From Atopsyche davidsoni (taxonomy: Eukaryota; Arthropoda; Insecta; Trichoptera; Hydrobiosidae), in contig JAILWY010000012.1 of assembly GCA_022113835.1 (NCBI GenBank), forward strand, positions 12,834,001-12,898,000: 64,000 nt of DNA, in the 5' to 3' direction. Below are positions 50,195 through 63,400 of the stretch, piece by piece. Each line of letters begins with the position of its first letter. The first letter of the stretch is position 1. The translations under genes were made by a program, and so were the position numbers. Under the pieces are notes generated by a model. That model was not told the origin of the DNA. It searched no databases and saw nothing but the letters and a program-made list of their open reading frames with translations.

Positions 50195-50500
50195 ATGGGC
50201 GGCTGGAAACCGCGACGGATAAAGTCGTATTAGCCACGTCAGCAGACGAGCTCCCAGTCGGGGAGGCCCGGCTGGCTGGAAATAGTGGAAAAGGCACCGG
50301 CGGACGAGCGGCCTGCCTGCGCCTGGCGGGAGGCAATCGGACGGGCCTCTCGGCGCGAGGGTTTCTGCCCGGAATAGTGTTATTGGATAAATATATTAGG
50401 ATTTATCTGGCCGCAATGAATATGCGAGGGTACGCGGGATTGCGCTGATGCTGGGAAACAGCGCGGTTTATTCTGCCGAGGCTCGGTCGGCTGGGTGTAA
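50195..50500. other. GC-rich island, about 300 bp
   Basis: CpG-rich and of high complexity, passing into GGATAAATATATTAGGATTT-type homeodomain-like DNA and CTGGCCGCA, whose complement TGCGGCCAG also occurs in the 20230-20490 island (near 20496). No coding potential is seen. Confidence 0.38.
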
Positions 50501-51339
50501 AAATAACGAGAGTATCATTTGCTAGACGTGTTGATAAGAGGACGCTTTACGATTATGTGGATATAAACTGAGTTATAAGCCGGCCTATCTTATGCAAAGT
50601 ACTATGCAAATCGCGGAAGGAGAATCAGATTTTTTTTATTACAACATTGTTGAGAGGAGATTTGCATTTTAAATGAATGTACTTTACTTAATTTTTTTTA
50701 TCGAATATTATATTCTACGATATTTCGTCTACTCAAGACTATTCTTCGTAGAGCTGTTCCATATACTTTGATGATACATATAATTTATTTTAATTTGTAA
50801 TGATAATTTTATACGCAAGTACAGCTTTAAGACAAAAAAATCTGATCTTTTAGTTGACACTACGGATATTGTGTTCCAGATTCCGTATAAAATTCTTATT
50901 AATGATAGATACCACAAGCTCCTCAAAAAAAAATGCAATAACGTATTAAACTATATTTCAAAGCAACTTTTTTATATTTTCCCATGTTTGCTATTAATTT
51001 TTGAATTTTTGAATTTCAAGGAAACAGACTTACATAAGAAAATGTATAATATTTGAATTAGCTTTAAACTTTATACAACGGCAGAAATATATTTTTTCAA
51101 ATAATACTTAACCTGCTCAAGTATCTCTTTTTTTATTGAAAATAAAGTCCTTTTTTATTTTTCAGAAACGAGGTTTGTCAATTGAAACTTAATCCTTCTC
51201 CCTGAAAAATACCTTCAAAATTCAACCTACGACAAAAATATCTAGTTAAAAAAATTACGGAATCCCCTGCTAAAATGCCCGGTCATGTAGTATTCTTTTT
51301 ATGTATCCGCAATCGCTTTCAGAAGACATCTGGGATGTA

Positions 51340-51545
51340 TGGGACCGAGGGAGACGCTTCAAAAGACGGCCTCCGCTGACCCTCGCATTCATGTCGCCGC
51401 GCATTGTGTCCCCGGCCGGCGGAGTCTCCGACGCATGCAGCTTTCACGTCCGGGGCTTACGGCACTCCATACACGTCATGTGAATGGCCTCCGAGCCCGC
51501 TCGGGAGACGCCCTTCAGTCCCCCAGGATCTCCCCTCACTTACAA
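51340..51545. other. GC-rich island
   Basis: Two overlapping + frames (60 and 106 codons) run through but match no family. No splice-bounded exon is evident. Confidence 0.4.
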
Positions 51546-52789
51546 AAAAGTGACGGTGTTTATCCCATAGCTGACGAAAATAGTGCGGTGAAGAGGTTCT
51601 CGATATTGTCAATGTTTGACATTGCCTGTGTGGAGCTACACATTTTAAGGATACATTGATATCCGTTGATCCTTTTTTATTTAATTTTTTGGATTTAAAT
51701 TGATAATTTTTTTTGAAATTTTAATTTGCCTTTGAAATAATTAAAGTACTTAAATAATTTGCTACTTTAAGCGTAGACATAATGAGGTATATTAAGCGTA
51801 AGGTGTCAACTTACTTGGAAGTAATGGTGAATACGCATTTATGTTGTTTTCGTTTTATTTTATTTCAGAATAATTCAAACTTGCTTATTTTTTAATGAGA
51901 ACATAATCGTAATGAACTTTTGGAGTTAAATAAACTCTCATTTGAGAGTGATATTATCATAGAATGACCCCTGAAACTTTCCCGATAGCCATACTATTTT
52001 ATTGCAGATATAACCATATCAATAAACATAAATTTCAAGAAATGAAAGAAAAGAGACATAATTAAAATGAAGATATTTTCAAAAGAAGGTCGTTATATTT
52101 TAAAAAAGTAAAAAAAAGGTCGGGACTTTTTTAATTTGAAAATATTACTCGCCAAGTCAATAAATTCTATCGAAAGAAGACAAAACTTTTGGAATTGATT
52201 TGCAACCCCGGAGTTGGCCCTGGGGGATGTTGAATGTTCCACCCCCTCCCCCGCTTCCCTGCGCCTCCCCTAATAAGACAAGTCCACCCTCGCGTACAGG
52301 AAGCTAAAGAAGATGGAAACAGTCGATACATTTACATAACTACTGCCGCGGGCCAATCAAAACAAGATGCAGAAAAGGGTTGGGGATGAGGGATTAACAT
52401 GGGAATTACCGATTGATTACAAACTGGAAAATTTATTTGAAAACGTGAAAGGACTCGTAAAAAGTTGGGGGCATGCGATTTCTGAGATTATGGGAAATTG
52501 ATTAAAAATTAAAGTAAAGTTTCCTTTTGCATAGAATTGAATATCATTTGACTTAAAAAAAAAATCTTAGCTAATATTTTACATTATAAGATAAACTCTC
52601 ATTTACAGTTTTAAAAACATAATAGCAAATTTTGAAATTCCCCACTGAAGGTCACGAATAGATAATGTGCGAAGATATTTCTTTATAACGGAAAAGTTAG
52701 TGTTTCATTAAAAAGACGAAAATTATGCGTCAAGGATTTCCCGCTTCATATAACGGGACGATTATGTAAAACTTCTCAAAGAAGTACGA

Positions 52790-53180
52790 AACAAGATGCT
52801 AAAAAATATCGCCGAGCCCCGAAAGGAGGAGCGCCTCGCCGGAGAAGCATTCGGCGGAGACACGCATAATTCTCAGTTACGCGGCGGGGGGCGGGGGCGG
52901 GGGAGGGGCGGGGCGGGGGGGGAGCAGAGGAAAAAGTTATCACGCAGAATGTAACTTTTAAATTTCACCGTCGGGGGGCACCTGCGCTCGCTAAAGTAAA
53001 ATTAATGCGGAAAGTTATTCAAATATAATTAATCAAAAGTTATCAGATGCGATGGCCCGGCCGGCCGCCTCTCGCAGGCGACTGCCCCGAGCAGGTTAAT
53101 TAATACACCGGCCGGCGACGTCTGACGCGGGCCGCACCGCTCCAACGACGTGACTGGTGGCCTTTTTATCAACTCGTCTG
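52790..53180. other. GC-rich island with G4 tract, E-box and ATTA-rich core
   Basis: Begins with the G tract (52886-52922). It then has CACCTGCGC (about 52980) and an AT-rich core with ATTAATGCGG and TAATTAATC words, and ends in CCGGCCGGCC-type DNA and TTAATTAAT. This alternation of GC blocks with homeodomain words is the typical island layout here. Confidence 0.4.
52886..52922 (+). repeat. G-quadruplex-forming tract
   Basis: Runs of four to eight G are separated by single C or A bases, ending in eight G at 52915-52922. It contains several GGGGCGG-type words and sits at the head of a GC-rich island. Confidence 0.87.
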
Positions 53181-54839
53181 CCAGGGCGTTCATCTTCCGA
53201 CTGTCGCTTTGTGCTGCGTCCGAATGTGATCTTTACGACCGGTTAAGTAATCATATTTGGGTTAATTGTGTTTTGGAATAGTTTTGAAGGCTGTAGACAA
53301 TCATTCACCTCTTTAATTTGTTAAGATTGAATTATTGCTGCGCGGCTGGTGATTGAAAGCTATTCTACTTATTCTAATACTTTTTAGGTGTTTTCTTTAA
53401 TGTTAAAGAAATGTGTATTGTTAGTTATATATTACTAACCATTTTACTCATAAATGGTATACATTTACAGGATCGAAACGATAAACTAAACATGTATTAT
53501 CGAAAACTTATATATAGATCCATAACAAGGTTATAGGTATTAAACTGCAGAGGAATGAATGTTAATTTTCTAATTTTCTTAAAATTTTTAAAATAAAATA
53601 AAAAAGGACTGCTTTTTTAACAACTTTACGTTAAGCTGTAATTTAACATAACTTAAAATTTCTACAAAGATTTCAAGAACGTAAAAAATATAAATATATT
53701 TTTTAACTCTACACCATCAAATATTAAAATGCTCTGATATAATAGTGTAGCCATATTTTCAGCTGCAGCTTTTCTTTAATTCAAACAGTAATGGACAAAA
53801 AAGTAATGGTTAAAATAAACGTAATCTCCAGCACGCACCGTAACCTACCGAGTAATTCAGCGCTCCAATAAAGAATAATAAGCAGAACAACAACCATTTC
53901 CCTGAAGCATACTACGAAACAAACTCGTATCGAAAAACTTGCAAACTTTTCCACGGCTAAAGTGAGTCCGCCGAGGGCCCCGCCGAGCGCGCCGCCCCGC
54001 CCGCGCTATCAGCGCAGGTCGGTCCGGATAAAGGAACTTGTTAAAAACTAAAAACAAAACCGCAGATTATCATCGGCATTCAAGGGGGCCACAGAACAGT
54101 GAAAGCTGGAGTACAAACAACCGTCACAAGTAGCTAATTTTAATCATGTTTAATTTAAGATTTATAAATGCAATACAAATATATTTTTTGTAAGAAATAA
54201 CATCCACTTAATAATTATTGACCAATGTGTATAAGTTATTGTATAATTTTATTATAAATGCCCGCATTACCTTCATTTAATCCAAATAAATATTTTAAAT
54301 AAAAACTAATCGTTAATGAAATCACTTCAGGCTCATCAAATCAGTTGCTGCTAAATATCATTAAACGGATCAGCAATGCAGACTATCAATGGGCAAATGA
54401 TCTACATTTCGCACCAAATTAATCTCTCAAATGGTCAACAAAGCTCACAGCAAATACAAATGATGTGCTTTAGGAGAAGAATGTGAAAATGTCAAAGGCC
54501 TCGTATAAATACACAACAGCCTCCCTGGATGTATGAGGTAAACAACTTCAAAACAAAACAACGAAAACAAATATGAAATCGATACAAAAGTTAAGTAGAA
54601 ATGATATGACTAAATATTACATACATTTATTTCTTACAGAAACCTTCATATTTAAATTTAAAACATGCTAGAGTGTCAAAATAATATAGAAAAAAAGATT
54701 CCGAATGATAAGATATTGTATAAAATATATTCAAACACACGCGAATCCTGAACAAAAAATACTGAAACTATCAAGTCGTCGTAACTGCAAATTTATTGCT
54801 AACATCCGAATACAGTAAACTATTTGCCATAAATAAAAA

Positions 54840-55065
54840 TAAAAACGGGCGCTTCGTACGTTCGCGTGACTCTCGCGCGTCGGCAGAGGCTCCGGCCGGC
54901 GGAGGAGCAGCCCCGTTAGCTGGAACAGGCGGGTACTTTACGGGAACTGTTTACTCCAAGCAAATTATGCTAAGAGCTCCCCCGGTAATGCTCCACGACA
55001 CGAGGTTTCAATTGTTTGCGTTGCGGAAATTGAACCAATCGAGGAGTGCGATCGACTCTACCGCT
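54840..55065. other. GC-rich island
   Basis: A 99-codon + frame (54796-55095) crosses it but shows no domain and no codon pattern distinct from its surroundings. Not called as a gene. Confidence 0.4.
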
Positions 55066-56374
55066 GTTATGAAATCAGCTTATTTATATAACTGAGGTGA
55101 AATGATAAACAATATTCATCAGATTTTGAAAGAGAAAAAAACACGATAATTGCTGAGTGTCGTGGGAGCCAGCGAGTTGAGATTCGTGCCTAGAGTAGAT
55201 GAATTGTACAAGTTTTCAGTATGTTCCTATAGTTCCTTATGTCGCAGTAAAGCTGTCGTTAGGGGAGGAGATGCTACTACAATTTAGAATACTGTGCAAA
55301 CTCATTAGTGCAGTGTAGACCTAACCTAACGTCTAACCTGTACGAAACATCTTATATGCTTCATAAGAATGTAAATTTTGAAGGCATTTATAAAACTAAA
55401 TACTGAAAATTATACTTTGGCTGAATATTTTGCAAGCTGAGCGAAATAACGACGGGAAGCGTCCGGTTAAGGACGCTAAAGTCGAAACAAAAACATACAA
55501 TGGCCATTAACATGTTTATTATTTATCTAGTTTTTAAAATTCATTGTTAAATAAGAAGTCACAGATATGGTAAAACACTGGGAACAACAAAAAATAGCCC
55601 ATTAAGTTTAAATTGCTCGAAAAAGAAATATTTTTCCATACAGGAAACCGAGAAATATGAAGAGGTCGGTAAATAACATAAAAAGTAGAAGGAAATTTGA
55701 AAACGAGGGAGAAATTAGAGGCGAGTGCAAGGCTTCTCCGGCCGGCGAGTCCGCCATGATGAAATCATTAAGAGCAGGTCGACTGCGGTAATCAAATGGA
55801 GGTAACGCGCAACATCGCGGGCCGGCAACACGCTCTAACGAGGCGGGCCCGCCTCAGCCGGGGATGTGCGACCAACTCGTATTTGCATAAATTAATTTGG
55901 GCCTAATGAAACGTTAAGGAGTGCTCTTCTTTGAAATATAAAAAAAAGATTCACCCGTAAAGTTAGACCTCATGTAGTAAGGAACAAAATAAAATTTGAC
56001 AGTGGTTTTATTAAAATACTTTTATCGTGTTAAAAAAAACATTTTTTTTTTTGCTAAAAAAAGATTAAAATACTTAATTAAATGCAGTTTTTCAAGTAAA
56101 AAAAACCTTGATAAAAAAGTTATACTAATTTTTTAAGTATAGAACACTCAAAACAAATCTAGAATTTTTATATTATACCACCTTGATAATGGAAATTCAT
56201 AATCCGTCATAATTACTTTTCGTTTAATAAATACTCTTTTGTGAGATTACTACACTAGAAATACTATACGAAAAATCTATTGTAGATACAAATCAATATT
56301 TTAGCGAGAGCGTTTTATCTTAAGTGATATAAACGTAAGTACATAAACCAATGGTTTACTTCCCTTTGAGACAC

Positions 56375-56535
56375 TCACGCTCGTTCTCGTCCGCCTTTAG
56401 CTCGGGCCGGGAGCATTTAGCTCGGGCCGTGCTGGATCCTAAGGATTGCAGCTGTTTGCCGACAGCCCGCGGCCGCGGCGAGTCTCTGAGTGGGCTCTGC
56501 GGCCCGACACCGCGCGAGCCCACTCGAGAAATGTT
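56375..56535. other. GC-rich island with duplicated TTTAGCTCGGGCCG
   Basis: TTTAGCTCGGGCCG occurs twice about 20 bp apart (near 56396 and 56416). Open frames on both strands are not protein-like. Confidence 0.45.
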
Positions 56536-57069
56536 GCACGTTCAATGCAAACACGCAACACTGAGGATAAGTCAGCTCTTGATTTAAAAATACGCTTTCT
56601 TTGATTATTTTCTTAATACGTATCGTGTATCGTTTCAATAAAAAAATAAAAATTGTATTCATACACATGTACAAATAAAGCTTTGATCATAATGACGAAG
56701 AAAAACAAATAATCACAAAAAGTTCCCGAATTAAAGATTATATTTTTTAAAAAATATTTATTTGATTGTTACGTTTGTTTTTGCAAATTTTCGCTAATCA
56801 AAAGTTCGTTAGCAGAAAGTATGTCGATATGTATATAAGCGAACGCGAGTACTTATAAGATCATCTGTTTAAAGTTAATAAATATGTACTCCGAGCCAAC
56901 AGTCAGAGTTGAATAAACTTGGTTCTTCGAGCCTTCGAAATGAGCTCTTTTCGAAAACGGTATCTTCAAACTTGACGGCAAAAGTAAAAGTTAGTTGTCG
57001 GAATAACCCCAAGAATATTTACAAAGATAAGTTTTATTTAACGAAAGAATAAGCGAGCCACTTATCAAA

Positions 57070-57355
57070 TTCCGGCTCGAGAGCTCTGCAGTCGCGAGCT
57101 GAGAGGGAATTCGGAGTCGACTTTGGAGATTCAAATGCAGGAGCATTTACTGCAATATTGTTCGAGCGCGGAATACCTAATTGCGAGTTGCGAGGATGCC
57201 CGCGCGGCGGCTCCGGGCTGATCTCGATTAAAGTCTTAATGAATGTCGAGGGCTTAACTTTTATGGTGTTGTAAGAATTAAGAAGCAAATTTGCACTCGT
57301 CTGTGGGATTGTCCGCCTGTCGCCTACGCTGCCTGCCGAATTTGCTTTACTGTCT
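57070..57355. other. GC-rich block with third GGGATTGTCCGC
   Basis: The 12-mer lies at 57305-57316. The block has mixed GC content and no coding signal. Confidence 0.35.
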
Positions 57356-58237
57356 GGAAAGTTTTCATGTAGACGACAATGTTTCTTGAATTATGATCCG
57401 TGTTAAATTATTAAGATACACTTAAGAATGAACAAATTACAAAGAGGAGTAAACTACGTAAAATTTATTTCTTTTTTGTAAGTATAGAAGTATCTTTCTA
57501 TAAAATAAATAAAAGATGTATGAAATTTAAGACTGACGCTCGCGTTAACACAATAAAAAGTTTAAGCTGCAGTGAACTAGTGGTCGAATTGTGAGTGATC
57601 ATTCCGTATTTACTTATTAAAAATATTAAAGCGGAAATTTAATAGTAACAAACAGAACCGACAATTTTTTATCATCTCTAAGTTCCATAAAAAACGCGGG
57701 TTCGAAGAGGTGCGCTCGACTCTTTAACAAATAATCTTATAGTACAGATTTATCTATTCTGATGACAATCAAAAGATTTTCATGGTGTTATTTAACGATT
57801 AACACAAATTACTAAAAACATAAAAAATATGGTTTAACATAGTATTTAACATGCTATAAAGAAAAGTATGGACGCCATATAAAAAAAATACAATTGTTTT
57901 TAACGATAAATTATTATACCCACTTGGCTTTAGAAACTGAAAGCCTTTACAAGAACCCCGAGAAGAATGGAGTCAGAAAGGACTCGGTGAGACAATAGGC
58001 GTATTGTCCACGCGGAGGTGAAAGGGGCAACACTTCTTAACAATTTTGACACCCGCCAGAAAACAAAATACGTAAGGGTTCAATACAATAATAAAGAATT
58101 AAAAATAATTATTAATTTTAAGTTCATACATATAAATACCTGAATTCACGTTACTGATATTATTCATTCGCGACATTACTATCTTGTATAATACATTTTT
58201 TATATGTGTCCCGCATACTTTAAATAATACAATATAA

Positions 58238-58392
58238 CAGAGGTGTCAAACTCAATTTTGCAGAGGGCCATATATTAAATTTAGTATGTGTAGGCGGGCC
58301 AGATTCAAATAAAATAAGTCTAAAAGCTCTAAAAACATGATTCTTCTTTCTGTGACACATTGCGATCGCGGGCCATATCTTTGACAGGACTG
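58238..58392. mobile_element. hAT-type MITE (155 bp)
   Basis: The unit starts CAGAGGTGTCAAACTC and ends, read on the minus strand, CAGTCCTGTCAAAGAT, so the ends match as CAG-nnn-TGTCAAA. It is flanked by a perfect 8-bp direct repeat CAATATAA (58230-58237 and 58393-58400), the target duplication length of hAT transposons. The start resembles the ends of hAT elements known from many animals, in which GGGCC words also recur; GGGCCATAT occurs twice here (about 58267 and 58371). There is no coding capacity, so it is non-autonomous. The intact duplication implies a fairly recent insertion. Confidence 0.88.
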
Positions 58393-58914
58393 CAATATAA
58401 TAATGCATTGTAGGGCGAGTTCATCCAGTACTTGTAAATAAATTTACTATTTTATGCATTAAATATAGATAAATTCAAGTATTTTGATAGTATAAAGTAA
58501 TCAGCAGAAGGCAATTGAGTTTTAGAATGATATTAATAAAAACGATAATCTTGATATTGAATAATAATTTTTTTACTTAGTAATAAAATTACTAGCTGAG
58601 CAACAATATACATGTAGTGGTAAGTCATTTACATAGATTTTTGTTTATAATATATGTATAATTATATGTCAAAACTGTAAGTTACGCACATTCTTAAACA
58701 ACAATTTATTTTTGATTACAAAAAAATAAAATTGATAACGTTATGTAAAAAACTAAAAAACAAAAAAGTATCCGACTGAACATGTGCGATATAAAAGTTT
58801 TTTTTTAATATATTAATTGAAATAATATTATTAATACGAATTATTTTGAATGCTGATAAAAAGGATAACATGATGACACATACATCGGAAAATAGCAATT
58901 CAAACAATTATATC

Positions 58915-59145
58915 GAGTCCGATCCCCTCGCAGCTGACAGGAGCCGAACGGGCAGTCATCCACACGACCCGGGCTGATTGATTGGGTCGCGGGGGTGGGG
59001 GCGGAGGCGAGCGGGCGCGCCAACAGCCGGCACGTGTGGCGGCGCCTTGATTAGCAATGCAAATGAGCCGGCCGGGAATGGGTCACTGGAGCGGCCGGAC
59101 GGCAGCGCATGCGAGCGCAGCCGTCATCGAAATCGCGATAAGATT
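58915..59145. other. GC-rich island
   Basis: CpG-rich with a G-rich stretch (58988-59012). Short open frames on both strands are low-complexity. Confidence 0.4.
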
Positions 59146-60433
59146 ACTCCAGATGCTTGTACTTGATAATGCTGCGTCATTCACGAAGAAAATTTTAGAT
59201 TACACGATTTATATTTTTTCAAATAATGGGTGAGCTTTACGAGAAAGGGCACTGATTGGTCAATCAAGTGTTCATTAACATAATATAGAGAAATACTGCC
59301 GAAAACGTGAACGCACTTCAATAATTAAACATTTTTATTCACCCAGATCCGACGATAGCGCAAAGGGGTTGAGTAAATTTCTGAAAAATGCCACCGCTCT
59401 CGATCCTCCAACTGCTCAGAGTTATAAGGATAATTATTAACATTCGACATAAACGGTTGTGTATGGAATGAGTACTTTAAACATAATAAATATGGATATG
59501 TTGTTCATACTTAAAGTAATATTTTTTTATAAATAATTTTAATTGACTTAATTTTGCAGAATTGGAAAGTTAGTAATGATATTTATTGGTATAATGTTAT
59601 TGGTATGTAGCTTACTGTCCAAAAAAACTGCAATTTTCTGCAAAAATCTGCAAGATGAAGTAATCGTAAAGCGCGCGTGACACGCTACGTCGACAACTCC
59701 AACAGCAATTGCGTCGACGCATACATTTTTGTTTTTGATCGAATGGCAAAGATATTTCTCATTTTTATGTTTTTTAGTAGTTTCTATAAAAAAATCGCAT
59801 TTTAAAAATCAATATATATACAGCCAAAAGCAATTACAAATATCAAGCTATTCACGTTTGTTTATTTAGATAAAACTTATGATATATTAAACCAGTCTGT
59901 TGTGGATGATATTTTGTTTTTGGACATAATCATCATAATTTATACCGACAAGATATCGGAAAATTTCCAGTTTGAACATTTTTGAGTATATTTGATTTGA
60001 AAATTATTTGATACTTTTGAAATCGAAAAGCACATACGATGAAAAAATAACAAAAAAGAAACGAAATACAACTCTCGTCGCAGACACAAATCTGTTATTT
60101 TTTTAAAATACAAATAGCTTTCAGCCTATTCGTTTTTTTATTTCCGCATTTCCTATTCGACAGGAAATGATTTCCAGCGGAGCATTCCATGGAGATAAAT
60201 ATATTCGCGTTCATGGAACCCATACATAATCAAATAAATCATGCAGCCGAGAGAGTGGGGGCTCGATTTATCAAATCTAAAAATAAATTTAATAACGTAA
60301 GAATCAGGTATTTATTTCTACACGTCACTAAATAATTTTTCAATCATCTTAATATAATGAAACGAATATGCATGATTAGACAGACAATCCAAATATATTG
60401 TAATTGACGTCTCCAAACTTATTTTTTGTGTTT

Positions 60434-60463
60434 GTTACAAACGGTCAGGTGGTTACAAACGGT
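60434..60463 (+). repeat. Direct repeat of GTTACAAACGGT, 18 bp apart
   Basis: GTTACAAACGGT occurs at 60434-60445 and 60452-60463, followed by a partial third GGTTAC. It is a small local duplication. Confidence 0.85.
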
Positions 60464-63400
60464 TACACGGGGCATTAGCGTTTGCAACTTCCTATAAATG
60501 TGAAGGCATGTGTAAACACACGTCTTCGACGTATATTGCCCTATAATTTTCTAAAAAAATATGTTATTGATGTAGATATGGTTTAAAAAAAAGAGAAAAT
60601 AATCCCACAATTTTCAAAAGAAAAATCAAGACGATTATTTTCAAAAATAAGATATCAAAAAATATTACAAATCAGATTGAAGGTTGACAAGGATAGGTCT
60701 TGAGCGATAGAAATAGATGTCTGGAAAAATGCCGATATTGTAGAAGAAAAAAAAAACGATGGCATCAAAATATTTTATTGTACGCTGGGCATATTTAGGC
60801 CATGCCTACATTCAAAATTGATTGAAATTGCGATATTTATATAACGAACACAATGGTTACTATGAGGTCAGATTGGATAATATAAAAAGTAGGAAAATCA
60901 ATACAAGTGACCCAAAAAAGACCCATTGTGAACAAATACACAAAAAAACTACGGTGAAAATATCAGATTTTTAAAATTACATGCTTTTACATCAAACTGA
61001 AAATATTTAATATTCTGAGAGCAATAACAGCATTTCACGGGAGAGAGATTATAAAAAAAACACAGAGTTGAAAATAAAATAAAAAAACACGGTGGCACTG
61101 CTTGCGTATCTGGTGAAGAGAACGATTCACGGACCAAACAATTAGTTGCAATTAGCAAATGAGTAGTGCCAGTCCCCGGGACACAACCCCGGCGCCGCGC
61201 AATCCGCAATCCGCTGCAATCGCTTAAGTGTGGTGCATCGGGAAGTACGACTCGCAGTCCGAGCTGCATGAGCTGGCGAGGCGAACGAGACCCTTTAAAA
61301 TTATATTCTATAGCATAAGTGCTTATAAATAAAACAAGTCAAGCTATAAATTTATATTGAATATGACTCTTAACATTTTTTTATTGACTCAACGATTTCT
61401 TCATTTATGTCTGTTAAATCAAAATTAGCAATAGCATGAATACAGAAAGTGGTTTAAATGAATTAGGTCTGTAGTAGTAAGTCAAGTATAAAACTGATTA
61501 TTTAATTTATTTTTTTTAGTTTTGTGATTCTTTTTACCATGAATATAACTAGAGCTTATATGAATATAATAGTATTGGGCTTTCCGTGGAGGTAACAGGG
61601 AGAATGCCTGGCGGGGTAGTCAGCCGCGGCAACCATTGTGCCGCTGAGGATGTCATCAAACTGATGCGGGGGGCGCGGTGGGAGGGGTTTGGGGGTAAAT
61701 ACCCCGAGACATCTAGTTAAGTCAACCCTTTTTTTGTTTTGTTATTCTTTCATAATATTTCGACGTTGGAAAATGCATCAACGTTCAATGGACACACTGC
61801 ATACAAAAAACATGAATATTGATAGATATGAAAACATGATATTATGTTTCAATAAAATCGATTTAAAAAATTAATACTTAATTAGAAAGCATCTAATTAC
61901 ATTTTATAGATCCTTTAAAAATTAAAACGTTATTTTGATATTAGTTCCAGGTATATATTAAGCAGTGAGAACATGCAATAAAACTATTAAACGTCATTTG
62001 GTTTTGTTTTATACATGGGAGTCACTTAGCAAAAATAAAAGATGATTTTCAAAAGATTGATATTTATAACTGATGTTAAATGTTTTTTTTAAACGTTAAC
62101 GTATACGTTTAATATAAAATACTTTTTTACTTTACTAGAACATTTCAAGGGAACTTCGCCGGTGGTGAGCCGGTAGATAATACACATGCGCAGGTCTAGT
62201 GGTTGATTCAGATGTGAGAGCCCTTACTAATGCGAGTCGGAGGCTGTTATTGCGGTACTCAGGGTGTAGAATTGCAAACATACGCGGTGTGCATGTACAT
62301 GTCATTTTAACCGAAAGGATGTCTTGTTCGTTCAGGCGTAAATGACACAACATTTGGATTAAATAATAAATAAATAGCTGTTTTTAGTTTTCATGACGAA
62401 ATTGCTTTACAAAAAAAGATATACTGTCGTACCAATACATAAAATCCACAGGAGTCATTATAAGAAATGTCTGAATAAGCAGGTCATTTTCATCAGCACA
62501 AATATTTAATCAATTTTATATTGTTGAAATTGCACAAAATATATGCAATTATAACAAAATATATTGAATACAGATATTTATCAAAAACTATTATCATGAA
62601 AACCAAACTTTACGAGCCTGGGTGTATTAGTAATCCATGATAAATACTGTTATTTATGTTATCAATGAAAAGTATCATATCATGGTTAACAAAATATAGA
62701 GCGTGTAATGATGCCTGTCACTTAGATTCGGCGCGGTTAGTTTTTATAAAGCAGAATCGAATCGGATACATTGATTGGTTACAGAATCATTGGCTTCTGG
62801 AGCGTTGGTTATTTAAGTATTGACTTCCGTGCTAGATTGTTCATTGAGCAGGTAATCAGTTTGGGCACCAACAAGGCGGTGTTGTAAAAAAGTATAAAAC
62901 GCACAAATACTCTCACTCTTGCCTTTGAAAGTATATAAAATTAAATCTACTAATAAGATTTTAGAGACTGGGATGAAAGGAACACGACACCAAAATCAGA
63001 CACAAATTGTCAGGAGGGAGACTCGCTTCTACCACTCTTTATGTTAGTGAAGTAACCCAGTCTCAAGTTTCACATATCTTTTAGAGTGGGAAGCGACACG
63101 CGAGGACTTGTGTGGTCAGGAATTCATCTCCACGGGAGCCTCGGGGTGCTGCAGCTGGTGCGGCCGCAGACAACTTTGTGAAGGATTGCTCTGGCGAGCA
63201 GCGGGACGATGTCACTCTTGAGGGGTGCTTAACTGAATAAACTATAACAGGAAGTGAATGAGATTCTAAATGCGGCAAGAATACAAGTGGACGACACATT
63301 TATGGAACCAGTATAAAAATGAATAAAACGATCAATGAAAAGTGAATATTAAAAGTTATTTAATTACCTACGATATCAGACTACTTTAAGTTCACTCTCA

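Larger units (their letters stand above)
43678..58229. other. Gene-free AT-rich DNA, right of the piggyBac element
   Basis: Besides listed islands there are GC patches near 45330-45420, 46020-46110, 47550-47620, 48160-48370, 52200-52330, 53930-54040 and 55730-55880. Palindromes of 13-16 bp occur near 47835 (CTCTTT/AAAGAG) and 51933 (ACTCTCA/TGAGAGT). No coding sequence is supported. Confidence 0.7.

Noticed and set aside
55319..55332. CCTAACCTAAC, matching the insect telomere unit
   Set aside because: Only two units; too short to call an interstitial telomeric array.
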